Assembly (NCBI GenBank): GCA_035689115.1
Contig: DASSMA010000058.1
Coordinates: 1 to 64,000, forward strand
DNA length: 64,000 bases
Reading direction: 5' to 3'
Source of the DNA: JAHFUS01 sp035689115
GTDB taxonomy: Bacteria; Actinomycetota; Acidimicrobiia; Acidimicrobiales; GCA-2861595
In this document: positions 49,075 to 58,101 of the stretch, in pieces
How positions within the stretch are numbered: position 1 is the stretch's first letter
Layout of the letters: each line of letters begins with the position of its first letter
Notes under the pieces: generated by a model
The model's input: only the letters and a program-made list of their open reading frames with translations
Database searches by the model: none
What the model was told of the DNA's origin: nothing
Position numbers and translations under genes: made by a program

Positions 49075-51045
49075 ATGAAGAAGCCGTTCCGGCACCCGCT
49101 GGTCTGGGTGGTCGTCGCCCTCGTCGCCCTGCTCGTCGCCGTCGCCCTGCTCACCGGCGGCAACCACCGCAAGAACGTCCCGCTCAGCCGCTTCCAGGCC
49201 CTGGTGGCGGAGAACCGGGTGCGGTCGGCCGAGGTCGTGGGCCAGGACCGGGTGCGGGGCGTGCTGAAGGACGGCTCGAAGTACGAGACTCGCTTCCCGC
49301 CGGAGTACAGCGACGAGCTCACCGGCCAGCTGCTCAAGGCCAAGGTGAGCGTCGATTCGAGGGAGTCCGGCCAGAACGTCCTGATGGCGCTGCTCATCAA
49401 CGTGCTGCCCATCGTGCTGCTGTTCGGCGGCTTCCTGTTCGTCATCAACGCCATGCAGGGCGGCGGGAGCCGGGTCATGCAGTTCGGCCGGGCCAAGCCC
49501 AAGGTCATGTCGAAGGACGAGCCCAAGGTCACCTTCACCGACGTGGCCGGGGCCGACGAGGCGGTGGCCGAGCTCCAGGAGATCAAGGAGTTCCTCGAGG
49601 CGCCGGCCAAGTTCCACGCCATCGGCGCCAAGATCCCCAAGGGCGTGCTGCTCTACGGGCCTCCCGGCACGGGCAAGACGCTGCTGGCCAAGGCGGTGGC
49701 CGGCGAGGCCGGCGTGCCGTTCTTCTCCATCTCCGGCTCCGACTTCGTGGAGATGTTCGTGGGCGTCGGCGCCAGCCGGGTGCGCGACCTGTTCGCCCAG
49801 GCCAAGGCGTCGCCGCCGGCCATCATCTTCATGGACGAGATCGACGCCGTCGGCCGCCACCGCGGCGCCGGCATGGGCGGCGGCCACGACGAGCGGGAGC
49901 AGACCCTCAACCAGCTGCTCGTCGAGATGGACGGCTTCGACACCAAGGCCGGCGTCATCCTCATCGCCGCCACCAATCGCCCCGACATCCTCGACCCCGC
50001 CCTGCTGCGACCGGGCCGCTTCGACCGCCAGATCGTGGTCGACCGCCCCGACCTCCACGGCCGGGTGAAGATCCTCGAGGTCCACTCGAAGGGGAAGCCC
50101 CTCGACGACGCCATCGACCTGGAGGTGCTGGCCCGGCGCACGCCCGGCTTCACCGGCGCCGACCTGGCCAACCTGATGAACGAGGCCGCCCTGCTCTCGG
50201 CGCGCGCCGGCAGCAAGCGCATCGGCATGCAGGAGCTGGAGGCGGCCATCGACCGCGTCATCGGGGGCCCCGAGCGCAAGACCCGGGTGATGAGCGAGAA
50301 GGAGAGGCTGGTCATCGCCTACCACGAGGGCGGCCACGCCATCGTGGGCCACGTGCTCCCGCACGCCGACCCGGTGCACAAGGTGTCCATCGTGGCCCGG
50401 GGCCGGGCCCTCGGGTGGACCCTCTCGCTGCCCACCGAGGACAAGTACCTCGTCACCCGCTCCGAGCTGCGCGACCAGCTGGCCGTCCTCATGGGCGGGC
50501 GCACGGCCGAGGAGCTGATCTTCTCCGAGATCACCACCGGCGCCGCCAACGACATCGAGAAGGCGTCGGAGATCGCCCGGGCCATGGTCACCCAGTACGG
50601 CATGAGCGACCTGCTCGGGCCCCTCCAGCTCGGGGAGAAGAACGGCGAGGTGTTCCTCGGGCGCGACCTCGGCCACCAGGCCAACTACTCCGTCGAGGTC
50701 GCTTCCCACATCGACAGCGAGGTGCGCCGGCTCATCGACGGGGCCCACGACCAGGCGGTGCAGATCCTCACCGCCCACCGGGCCACCCTCGACCGGCTGG
50801 CGTCGGCCCTCCTCGACCAGGAGACGCTCGAGACCGGGCCCCTCATGGAGATCCTGGGCGACCTGCCGCCGTGGTCGGGGACCGCCCGGCCCTCGGCGCC
50901 GGCGCTGCCCACGCCGCACGTCCCCGCGCCCGTGCCCGTCGGTGCCCACGCGGTGGAGGCTCCCGTCGCCGGGCCGGCGCTCACCGCCGTCCGCAAGCTC
51001 CGCCGCAAGCTGCGGCGGGCGGGGAACCGCCCCGCGACCGCGTAG
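49075..51045 (+). CDS. ftsH: ATP-dependent zinc metalloprotease FtsH
   Basis: The 656-aa membrane AAA+ protease has two N-terminal membrane helices (about residues 8-28 and 102-123), Walker A GPPGTGKT from residue 195, Walker B IIFMDEIDAV, SRH motif ATNRPDILDPALLRPGRFDR, and zinc site H417EGGH with the distal Asp in the EKASEIARAM region. A Pro/Ala-rich C-terminal tail with a basic end (RKLRRKLRRAG) follows. ATG 49075 has GAAGGGG upstream. Confidence 0.97.
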   Translation: MKKPFRHPLVWVVVALVALLVAVALLTGGNHRKNVPLSRFQALVAENRVRSAEVVGQDRVRGVLKDGSKYETRFPPEYSDELTGQLLKAKVSVDSRESGQNVLMALLINVLPIVLLFGGFLFVINAMQGGGSRVMQFGRAKPKVMSKDEPKVTFTDVAGADEAVAELQEIKEFLEAPAKFHAIGAKIPKGVLLYGPPGTGKTLLAKAVAGEAGVPFFSISGSDFVEMFVGVGASRVRDLFAQAKASPPAIIFMDEIDAVGRHRGAGMGGGHDEREQTLNQLLVEMDGFDTKAGVILIAATNRPDILDPALLRPGRFDRQIVVDRPDLHGRVKILEVHSKGKPLDDAIDLEVLARRTPGFTGADLANLMNEAALLSARAGSKRIGMQELEAAIDRVIGGPERKTRVMSEKERLVIAYHEGGHAIVGHVLPHADPVHKVSIVARGRALGWTLSLPTEDKYLVTRSELRDQLAVLMGGRTAEELIFSEITTGAANDIEKASEIARAMVTQYGMSDLLGPLQLGEKNGEVFLGRDLGHQANYSVEVASHIDSEVRRLIDGAHDQAVQILTAHRATLDRLASALLDQETLETGPLMEILGDLPPWSGTARPSAPALPTPHVPAPVPVGAHAVEAPVAGPALTAVRKLRRKLRRAGNRPATA

Positions 51046-51081
51046 CTGGATGATTCGGCTCGGGTCTCCTGCCATGGCCGC

Positions 51082-51666
51082 TTGGAGTTGAGCTCCGGCG
51101 GGGTTGATCTGCCCCGCATCGAGCGGGCGGTGCGGGAGATCCTGGAGGCCATCGGCGAGGACCCCGATCGCGACGGCCTGCGCCGCACCCCGGCGCGGGT
51201 GGCCGCCCTCTACGCCGAGGTCTTCTCGGGCCTGGGAGCGCGCCCGGAGGACGCTCTGAGCGTCACCTTCGAGTCGGGTCACGACGAGATGGTGATGGTC
51301 AACGACATCCCGCTCTACGGCGTCTGCGAGCACCACCTCATCCCCTTCGTGGGGCGGGCCCACGTGGCCTACGTCCCCAACGAGGAGGGCCGCATCACCG
51401 GGCTCTCCAAGCTGGTCCGCCTCGTCCACGTCTACGCCCGCCGGCCCCAGGTGCAGGAGAACCTCACCGCCCAGATCGCCGACGCCCTGATGGCGGTGCT
51501 GGCCCCGCGCGGCGTGCTCGTGTCCATCGAGGCCGAGCACCTGTGCATGTCGATGCGCGGGGTCCGTACGCCCGGCACCAAGACGGTCACCACGGTGGTG
51601 CGGGGCCTGTTCCGCACCGACCCGAGGACCCGTTCGGAGGCGATGGCGTTCATCCACGGGCGCTGA
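51082..51666 (+). CDS. folE: GTP cyclohydrolase I
   Basis: The 194-aa enzyme makes dihydroneopterin triphosphate from GTP, the first folate step. Zinc/active-site motifs are YGVCEHHLIPFVGRAHVAY and IEAEHLCMSMRG; RRPQVQENLTAQIADAL and TVTTVVRGLF are also present. TTG 51082 (or TTG 51088) is the apparent start, with no ATG or GTG available ahead of the domain. The rest of the folate pathway follows after two unrelated genes and an oxidoreductase. Confidence 0.95.
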   Translation: MELSSGGVDLPRIERAVREILEAIGEDPDRDGLRRTPARVAALYAEVFSGLGARPEDALSVTFESGHDEMVMVNDIPLYGVCEHHLIPFVGRAHVAYVPNEEGRITGLSKLVRLVHVYARRPQVQENLTAQIADALMAVLAPRGVLVSIEAEHLCMSMRGVRTPGTKTVTTVVRGLFRTDPRTRSEAMAFIHGR

Positions 51667-51753
51667 CCATTTCGGTATCTGCGGGGGGAGTGGCTGGTCT
51701 AGTCACCTGAGCGGCCGCTACGGAGGCGGCCCGCACGGGGGAGAGACCCAGCC

Positions 51754-53868
51754 ATGAACCAGGCGAGCAGGCCCGCCAACGACATCGAGCGCCACATCCA
51801 AGCGCGCTCCCGCTTTGCCTCGCTCCTCGTCCAGGAGCCCGAGTACTTCCAGAAGATCTTCCCGGTCAGCGGGAGCACCATCTTCGAGCAGCTCACCTGC
51901 GTGGGGCTCGAGCCCGACCAGCACGCGCTGTACGCCACCATTGCCGTGAAGCACACGACCGGCTACGGCGGCGACCTGTGCACCCGCGCCGGCGGCCGCG
52001 AGTACGTCCGGTTCTTCGTCGACTGGAACGGCGACGGCGACTTCACCGACGCCGCCGAGGACCTGGGCGTGGCCAGCGTGGCCGTCCACGACATCCCCGG
52101 TCCCAAGCCGCTCGTGTACTCGGTGACCGTGCCCCTCACCCGCGAGCAGGGGCTGTGCTTCCTCGCCCGGCCGGTGAAGGTGCGGGCCGTCCTCATGTAC
52201 AACGCCGTCCCGCCGGCCGGGGACCCCGACCCGTTCATCGTCTGGGGCGGGATCCTCGACGTCAACGTGCAGCCGCGGTCCGGGAGCCTGGTTCTCGGCG
52301 ACCTGCTGGCGCACGCCCAGGTCAAGCTGGCGCCGGCCTTCGCCGAGCTGGTCGACACCAAGGCGCCGGTGGCGAAGTCCACGACGCTCACGCCCGCCCA
52401 GGTGGTGGCCCTCTACGCCGGCGACGAGACCATGCCCCTGCACCGGTCCCTCGGGCCGCAGCTGGCCACCATCGCCCAGGCCATGTCGGCCGACGCCGGC
52501 AAGGCGCAGCCGGCCGCCCTGGCGTCGTCGCTCCAGGCCGCCGTCGGCACCGAGGTGGCCGCCAAGCTCGACCTGTCCAACGTGATCGGCGCCTATCTCG
52601 ACCTGGACGGCGACACCAGCTTCGAGGAACTGCACTGCGTGGGGCTGCACCCCGATCTCAGCGCGGTGGTCGGCGTCCTGGAGATCAAGCGGCCGGCCGG
52701 CTACTCGGGCGGCCCGTGCACCTCGGGCAGCCTGGAGTTCGTCAGCTTCTGGGCCGACTGGGACGACAGCGGGTCGTGGGACCAGTACCTCGGCACCGCC
52801 CAGGTCCGCGTCCACGACGAGCAGGTGCCGCCCGGGGGCATCCGCTACGCGGTGTTCCTGCCGGTGAACCTGGCCCCCCACCGGCGGCCTTGCGGCCAGT
52901 CGCACACCGCCCGCATCCGGGCCGTGCTGTCCTGGAACACCCCGCCCGCCTCCACCAACCCCTACGCCGTGCCCAGGTGGGGCAACCACGTCGAGGCCCT
53001 GGTCCAGCTCCCCGTGGGCGAGCCCGAGATCGGGCAGGTGCCGTTCATCAGCGTGGTGGGCGGCATGGCGGTGGCCGACATCGACGGCGCCGGCCTCGCC
53101 ACCGGCACCGCCGTGATGGCCGGGTTCCACGCCTCGAACAGCCCGTTCGCCGGCATGGTGTCGATCGCCGGCCACATCTCCAACCCGCCGGACCTGAGCG
53201 CCGGCCAGCCGGCGCTGACGTACGGCCTCAAGTTCCGCAAGGACGGCGACGTGGCGGTGCACGACATCGCCGACTCCTTCCAGGTGACCCTGAGCCGCTA
53301 CTCGGGCTCCGTGTGGACCCAGACCCAGCCGATGCAGATCGCCAACCCGGGCACCCACCGGTTCCCCTACCTGGAGGACCTCACGCCCAACGGCCCGGCG
53401 GGGGACATCACCTTCGTCGAGGGCTTCCTGCTGGGCAAGTGGAAGACCGGCGTCTTGGCCGATGGTCGCTACGAGGTGTGGATGGAGGCCGACATCGGGG
53501 GCTCGACGGTCGAGAGCAACCACGTGTGGGTCCAACTGGACAACACCGCCCCCAAGGCGGTGCTGGCCCTGAACGGCGACCCGTTCACGCCCAAGGGCAC
53601 CGACATCACCGGGACGTTCGAGGCCACCGACGACCACTTCGGGTCGTGGTCGCTCGGGGTCGTGCCCGGCGGCTACCCGCACGCCCCGTCGCCGGCCGGC
53701 GACAGCGCCCCCAGGGCGGCGGGCACCCCGTTCACGCTGTCGACGAACCTGGCCACGCCGGGGGGCTACGTCCTCCACCTGCAGGTGACCGACCGCTCGA
53801 TCGTGAACAGCGGCTCCATCGGCCTCACCACCCCTGCAGACGTGGGCTTCTGCGTCGAGAAGCCCTAG
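51754..53868 (+). CDS. 704-aa protein with duplicated Ca-loop domain, unknown
   Basis: Two related segments of about 130 residues (about 44-172 and 290-417) share FEQL/FEEL-x-CVGL-x-PD, TGYGGDLCT/AGYSGGPCT, DWNGDGDF/DWDDSGSW, VHD and RAVL-x-N/W-x-PPA-P. The first has an EF-hand-like acidic loop DWNGDGDFTDAAED (from residue 90); the second is degenerate. The C-terminal third resembles beta-sandwich domains (YGLKFRKDGDVAVHDIADSFQVTLSRYSG, TTPADVGFCV). No signal peptide is seen despite the extracellular-like composition and paired Cys. ATG 51754 follows GGGGGAGAG. Export, if any, would need another route. Confidence 0.75.
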   Translation: MNQASRPANDIERHIQARSRFASLLVQEPEYFQKIFPVSGSTIFEQLTCVGLEPDQHALYATIAVKHTTGYGGDLCTRAGGREYVRFFVDWNGDGDFTDAAEDLGVASVAVHDIPGPKPLVYSVTVPLTREQGLCFLARPVKVRAVLMYNAVPPAGDPDPFIVWGGILDVNVQPRSGSLVLGDLLAHAQVKLAPAFAELVDTKAPVAKSTTLTPAQVVALYAGDETMPLHRSLGPQLATIAQAMSADAGKAQPAALASSLQAAVGTEVAAKLDLSNVIGAYLDLDGDTSFEELHCVGLHPDLSAVVGVLEIKRPAGYSGGPCTSGSLEFVSFWADWDDSGSWDQYLGTAQVRVHDEQVPPGGIRYAVFLPVNLAPHRRPCGQSHTARIRAVLSWNTPPASTNPYAVPRWGNHVEALVQLPVGEPEIGQVPFISVVGGMAVADIDGAGLATGTAVMAGFHASNSPFAGMVSIAGHISNPPDLSAGQPALTYGLKFRKDGDVAVHDIADSFQVTLSRYSGSVWTQTQPMQIANPGTHRFPYLEDLTPNGPAGDITFVEGFLLGKWKTGVLADGRYEVWMEADIGGSTVESNHVWVQLDNTAPKAVLALNGDPFTPKGTDITGTFEATDDHFGSWSLGVVPGGYPHAPSPAGDSAPRAAGTPFTLSTNLATPGGYVLHLQVTDRSIVNSGSIGLTTPADVGFCVEKP

Positions 53869-53872
53869 GGTT

Positions 53873-53967
53873 TCGCCTCGCAAGCGGATCTTGCTCGGCT
53901 GCTTTGTGGGGGGCTGCGCCCCCCACGCCCCCCGTGCCGGCAGCCGTGGGGGGCGCCTCCGGCGCCG
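53873..53967. repeat. Dispersed intergenic repeat, copy B
   Basis: Immediately after the 704-aa gene: CGCCTCGCAAGCGGATCTTG, CTCGGC, a G6-CTGCG-C6 hairpin (GGGGGGCTGCGCCCCCC), CACGCCCCCC, CCGGCAGCC, GTGGGGGG and CGCCTCCGGCG. It aligns block by block with copy A between urtD and urtE. The hairpin could terminate transcription here. Confidence 0.8.
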
Positions 53968-54066
53968 TTCTGCGGCCGCCGGCAGCCGATGCACCCGCCG
54001 GCGACCGGGCAATGGGGCCCGGTCGTCCGGCGCGAAGAATCGCCGGAAGCTGCCGATACTGAAAGG

Positions 54067-55320
54067 GTGAGGCTCGGTCTCGCGGGGGTTGTGGTGGCGG
54101 CCGCTGTGGTGGCCGCCGGCGGCTCGGCGGGCGCCGGCGTGCCGGGGTCGTCCTGCCCCGTCTTCCCGGCCGACAACGTGTGGCACGCCGACGTGTCGTC
54201 GCTGCCGGTCCACCCGTCCGGCGCCGCCTGGCTGGCGTCGATGGGAGGCCCGGCCGTGCGGATCCACCCCGACTTCGGGCCGGCCGGGCCGGGGGAGCAG
54301 CCCTACGGGATCCCGTGGGTCACCGTGGCGGGCGACGCCCCCAAGGTCGACGTGGCCTTCGAGTACGCCGACGAGAGCGACCCGGGGCCCTACCCCCTCA
54401 CCCGGGCCACGCCGGTGGAGGGCGGCAGCGACCGCCACGCCATCATGGTCGACCGCGACCGCTGCACGCTCTACGAGCTGTACGGGACGGCGTGGGATGC
54501 CGAGGGGGCGGTCGCCGGCTCCGGGGCGGTCTGGGACCTGCGGTCCGACGCCCTCCGGCCCGACGGCTGGACCTCGGCCGACGCCGCCGGCCTGCCCATC
54601 TTCGCCGGCCTCCTCCGGCGCGACGAGGTGGCGTCGGGCACGGTCGACCATGCCATCCGGATGACCGCCCAGCGCACCGACCGGTCCTACGTGTGGCCGG
54701 CCCGCCACCAGGCCGGCGCCGCCCGCGACCCGTCGCTGCCGCCCATGGGCGCCCGGTTCCGCCTCAAGGGGGCCTTCTCCCTGGCCGGCTTCCGCCCCGA
54801 CACCCAGGCGGTGCTGCGGGCCATGCAGCACTACGGCCTGATCCTGGCCGACAACGGGTCGAATTGGTACTTCACGGGCACGTCCGAGGACGGCTGGGAC
54901 CCCGCCATGCTCGACGAGCTGAAGACGATCCCGGCCGGCGCCTTCGAGGCGGTGGACGCCTCGTCGCTCATGGCCAGCCCCGACTCGGGCCGGGTACGGG
55001 CGCCGGCGCCGGCCACCACCCTCCCGGCGGCCACGACCACCACCACCCGGCCGCCGACCACCACCACCCGCCCGGACACCACGACGACGGCGCCGGCCAC
55101 CACCACGTCGTCGTCGACCACCGTGCCGCCTCCCAAGCGGGTGCTGCTGCTCCCGCCGACCACCGAGGCGGCGCCCGACGAGACCGTGTCGGCCGCCCCG
55201 GCGGCGGCCACGTCGGGCGGAGGGCCGACCGCGTGGCTGCTGGCCCTCGGCGCCGCCGGCGCGGCGGCGGGCGCCGGCTGGGCCGTCCTCCACCTGCGCC
55301 GGCGCCGCCCACCCCCCTGA
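54067..55320 (+). CDS. 417-aa secreted protein with Thr/Pro stalk and C-terminal anchor
   Basis: GTG 54067 starts a signal-peptide-like segment (LGLAGVVVAAAVVAAGGSAGAGVPG). The mature domain (about residues 30-310) has conserved-looking motifs DNVWHADVSSLPVHPSGAAWL, HPDFG, YGIPWVTV, DRHAIMVDRDRCTLYELYG and WPARHQAG. A Thr/Pro-rich stalk (about 320-365), an Ala/Gly membrane helix (about 384-405) and a basic RRRR tail follow. No LPxTG precedes the helix. It is probably a membrane-anchored surface protein with an unknown, possibly carbohydrate-related, ectodomain. The spacing of the ribosome binding site (GAAAGG) is short. Confidence 0.75.
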   Translation: MRLGLAGVVVAAAVVAAGGSAGAGVPGSSCPVFPADNVWHADVSSLPVHPSGAAWLASMGGPAVRIHPDFGPAGPGEQPYGIPWVTVAGDAPKVDVAFEYADESDPGPYPLTRATPVEGGSDRHAIMVDRDRCTLYELYGTAWDAEGAVAGSGAVWDLRSDALRPDGWTSADAAGLPIFAGLLRRDEVASGTVDHAIRMTAQRTDRSYVWPARHQAGAARDPSLPPMGARFRLKGAFSLAGFRPDTQAVLRAMQHYGLILADNGSNWYFTGTSEDGWDPAMLDELKTIPAGAFEAVDASSLMASPDSGRVRAPAPATTLPAATTTTTRPPTTTTRPDTTTTAPATTTSSSTTVPPPKRVLLLPPTTEAAPDETVSAAPAAATSGGGPTAWLLALGAAGAAAGAGWAVLHLRRRRPPP

Positions 55321-55348
55321 CCGCCGCAGCAGGGTACGGTCGGGGGCC

Positions 55349-56773
55349 GTGGCCCGCTACGACCTGGTCATCGTGGGGATGGGCTCGGGGGGGATGGTGG
55401 CGGCCGAGTTCGCCGCCTCGCTCGGCCTCCGGGTGGCGGTGGTGGAGCGGGCGAGGGTGGGCGGCGACTGCCTGTGGACGGGGTGCGTGCCGTCCAAGGC
55501 CCTCCTGGCGTCGGCCAAGGTGGCCCACCACATCCGGACGGCCGACCGCTGGGGGCTGCCGGCCCGGGAGCCGGAGATCGACACCGGCGAGGTGTGGAAG
55601 CGCATCCGGGCGGTGCAGCAGGAGGTGGCCGCCACCGACGACAGCCCGGCCCGCTTCGAGGCGCTGGGGGTCGAACTGGTCACCGGCACCGGCCGCCTCG
55701 CCGGTCCCCATACGGTCGACGTGGACGGGCGGGCGCTGGAGACCCGGTTCGTGCTGCTTTGCACCGGCAGCCGGCCGGCTGTCCCGCCCGTGCCGGGGCT
55801 GGCCGAGGCCGGCCACCTCACCAGCGAGAACGTGTTCGAGGTGGAGCGGGCGCCGGCCCGGCTGATGGCGATCGGCGGCGGGCCGATCGCCGTCGAGCTG
55901 GCCCAGGGGTGCAACCGCCTGGGCGTGGACGTCACCGTGCTCCAGCGGGGGCCCCGCATCCTGCCGCGCGACGAGCCCGAGCTGGTGGCCATCCTGGCCG
56001 ACCGGCTGCAGGCCGAGGGCGTGCGGATCGTGGTCGACGTGGCCGTGGAGCGGGTGGAGGTGTCGGGCGGGGTCAAGGTCGTGCACGGCACGGTGGCCGG
56101 GGAGCCGTCCTCCTGGGAGGCCGACGAGATCCTGGTGGCGGCCGGGCGGCGGCCCAACGTGGAGGCGCTGGGCCTGGAGGCGGCGGGGGTGCGCACCGGG
56201 CCCCGGGGGATCGAGGTCGACGACCGCATGCGCTCGAGCGTGCCGTCGGTCTACGCCGCCGGCGACGTGGCCGGCCGGTACCTGTTCACCCACTCGGCCG
56301 CCCACGAGGCCCTGCGGGCGGTCCGGGACATGTTCTTCCCCGGCCGGGGCACGGTGAGCGACCTGGTGCCGTGGTGCACGTTCACCGACCCGGAGCTGGC
56401 CCACGCCGGGCTCACCGAGGCCGAGGCCAGGGCCGCCCACCCCGGCGAGGTCACCGTTCACCGGATCGACCTGTCCCACTCCGACCGGGCCCGGGCCGAC
56501 GGCGACGCCGAGGGCCGGATCGTCGCCGTCTGCGGCAAGCGTGACCGCCTGCTCGGGGCCAGCATCCTGGCGCCGGGCGCCGGCGAGCTGATCCACGAGC
56601 TGGCCCTCGTGATCAAGCAGGGGGGCCGCCTCACCGACCTGTCGAGCCTGATCCACGTGTACCCCACGCTGTCGACCTCGGTGAGCCAGGTGGCGGCAGA
56701 GGCCACCTTCGCCTCGGCCCTGCGCCTCAAGTGGGTCACCCGCCTGGCCCGTCTGCGGCTGCCGGGGCGCTGA
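55349..56773 (+). CDS. Pyridine nucleotide-disulfide oxidoreductase (mercuric reductase/LPD-like)
   Basis: The 474-aa class I flavoprotein disulfide reductase has FAD motif IVGMGSGGMVAAEFA, the redox pair CLWTGC in GGDCLWTGCVPSKALL, an NAD(P) motif GGGPIAVELAQ, YAAGDVAGRYLFTHSA, and a C-terminal dimer domain with FTDPELAHAGLTEAEA. The C-terminal H/E pair of lipoamide dehydrogenase (HxHPTLSE) is replaced by HVYPTLSTSVSQ, so it is not a normal LPD. It could be a mercuric-reductase-like or mycothiol/quinone-linked reductase. GTG 55349 is the start. Confidence 0.9.
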   Translation: MARYDLVIVGMGSGGMVAAEFAASLGLRVAVVERARVGGDCLWTGCVPSKALLASAKVAHHIRTADRWGLPAREPEIDTGEVWKRIRAVQQEVAATDDSPARFEALGVELVTGTGRLAGPHTVDVDGRALETRFVLLCTGSRPAVPPVPGLAEAGHLTSENVFEVERAPARLMAIGGGPIAVELAQGCNRLGVDVTVLQRGPRILPRDEPELVAILADRLQAEGVRIVVDVAVERVEVSGGVKVVHGTVAGEPSSWEADEILVAAGRRPNVEALGLEAAGVRTGPRGIEVDDRMRSSVPSVYAAGDVAGRYLFTHSAAHEALRAVRDMFFPGRGTVSDLVPWCTFTDPELAHAGLTEAEARAAHPGEVTVHRIDLSHSDRARADGDAEGRIVAVCGKRDRLLGASILAPGAGELIHELALVIKQGGRLTDLSSLIHVYPTLSTSVSQVAAEATFASALRLKWVTRLARLRLPGR

Positions 56774-56827
56774 GCCTGCCCGATCGGGCAAGGGCGGGCG
56801 GTCCCGCCGGCGGTACGCTCGGAGCCG

Positions 56828-57595
56828 ATGGCTCCCCTCGTGATGGGCGTGGTGAACGTGACGCCCGACTCGTTCTCCGATGGCGGCTTGCACGCCGACC
56901 CCCGACGGGCGGTGGCCCACGGGCTGGCTCTGCTCGCCGAGGGCGCGGCCGTGCTCGACGTGGGGGGCGAATCCACCCGCCCCGGCGCCGAGCCGGTGGG
57001 GGAGGCCGAGGAGCTGCGCCGGGTGCTGCCGGTGGTGGAGGCCCTGGCCGCCCACGGCCGGGTGTCGATCGACACCACCAAGGCGTCCGTGGCCCGGGCG
57101 GCGGTGGCGGCGGGGGCCACGCTGGTCAACGACGTGTCGGCTTTACTGCACGAGGTGGCGGCCGAGGCCGGCGTGGGGTGGGTGGCCATGCACCGCCGGG
57201 GGGACCCCCGCACCATGCAGGCGGCCCCCCGCTACGACGACGTGGTCGCCGAGGTGCGGGCCTTCCTGCTCGAGCGGGCCGAGGCGGCGAAGGCGGCCGG
57301 CGTGGCCGAGGTCTGGATCGACCCCGGCATCGGCTTCGGCAAGACGGCCGGTCACAACCTGTCCCTGCTGCGCCACCTCCGCTCGCTGGTGGACACCGGC
57401 TGGCCGGTCCTGGTGGGCACCAGCCGCAAGTCGTTCCTCGGCGCCCTGGCCGGCGGGGCGGCGGCCGCCGACCGCCTGGAGGGCTCGCTGGCCACCGCCG
57501 TGTGGGCCATGGCCCAGGGGGCGGCCATGGTGCGGGTCCACGACGTGGCCGCCACCGCCGAGGCGGCCCGGCTGGTGGCGGGAGTGGCGGCGTGA
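56828..57595 (+). CDS. folP: Dihydropteroate synthase
   Basis: The 255-aa TIM-barrel enzyme joins p-aminobenzoate to the pterin pyrophosphate and is the sulfonamide target. Motifs are MGVVNVTPDSFSDGG, VLDVGGESTRPGAEPV, SIDTTKASVARAA, LVNDVSAL, MHRRGDPRTMQ, DPGIGFGKT, GTSRKSFLG and RVHDVAAT. It overlaps the next gene by 4 bp. Confidence 0.96.
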   Translation: MAPLVMGVVNVTPDSFSDGGLHADPRRAVAHGLALLAEGAAVLDVGGESTRPGAEPVGEAEELRRVLPVVEALAAHGRVSIDTTKASVARAAVAAGATLVNDVSALLHEVAAEAGVGWVAMHRRGDPRTMQAAPRYDDVVAEVRAFLLERAEAAKAAGVAEVWIDPGIGFGKTAGHNLSLLRHLRSLVDTGWPVLVGTSRKSFLGALAGGAAAADRLEGSLATAVWAMAQGAAMVRVHDVAATAEAARLVAGVAA

Positions 57596-58101
57596 GGGGC
57601 AAGTGGGCGGCCGGGCTGCCCCCCCGCAACTTCACGTGGATCATCAAGGACAAGCTGGCGGTCAGCGAGCGGCCAGGCGGCTACGCCCGCAACCACCGGC
57701 GGGTCCGGCGCCAGGAGGAGATCATCTGGCTGCGGGAGCAGCACTTCGACCGGATCGTGTCGCTGCTCGGGTCGCCCCACAACCTCCATGCCTACGAGGA
57801 GCAGGGCATCACCTCGTCGCACGTGCCCTTCAGCGCCCTCGACGACCCCCGCACCGTGCTGCCCGACCTGTACCAGCAGCTGGCCGGCTGGCTGGGCGGC
57901 GGCGAGAAGCTGCTGGTGCACCAGGAGGAGATGGGCGACCGGCTCATGGGCGTCATGGCCGGCTACCTGCTCTGCATGAACCTGATCCCCGACGGCCCCC
58001 AGGCCATCGCCGTCGTCGAGCGCATCACCCAGCGCCAGATGGGCCCGCCGGGCCGGGAGCTGGTCGCCCTGGTGCCCACGCTCTCGTGGCCGACGCCGTA
58101 G
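57592..58101 (+). CDS. Probable catalytically dead dual-specificity-phosphatase-like protein
   Basis: The 169-aa protein lies between folP and folB, overlapping both. Its layout, HFDRIVSLLGSPHNLHAYEEQGITSSHVPFSALDDP, then LLVHQEEMGDRLMGVMAGYLLCMNL, follows cysteine phosphatases of the DSP fold. In the P-loop position (HCx5R) H110 and R117 are kept but the nucleophilic Cys is Gln111. It would therefore bind rather than hydrolyse a phosphoester, or do other chemistry. Fold assignment is from pattern only. Its place in the folate operon suggests a link to pterin metabolism, perhaps removal or sensing of dihydroneopterin phosphates. Confidence 0.6.
   Translation: MRGKWAAGLPPRNFTWIIKDKLAVSERPGGYARNHRRVRRQEEIIWLREQHFDRIVSLLGSPHNLHAYEEQGITSSHVPFSALDDPRTVLPDLYQQLAGWLGGGEKLLVHQEEMGDRLMGVMAGYLLCMNLIPDGPQAIAVVERITQRQMGPPGRELVALVPTLSWPTP

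Noticed and set aside
55349..56773. Dihydrolipoamide dehydrogenase (lpd)
   Set aside because: The redox Cys pair is present but the C-terminal catalytic HxHPTLSE motif of Lpd is altered (HVYPTLSTSVSQ), and no 2-oxoacid dehydrogenase genes are adjacent.
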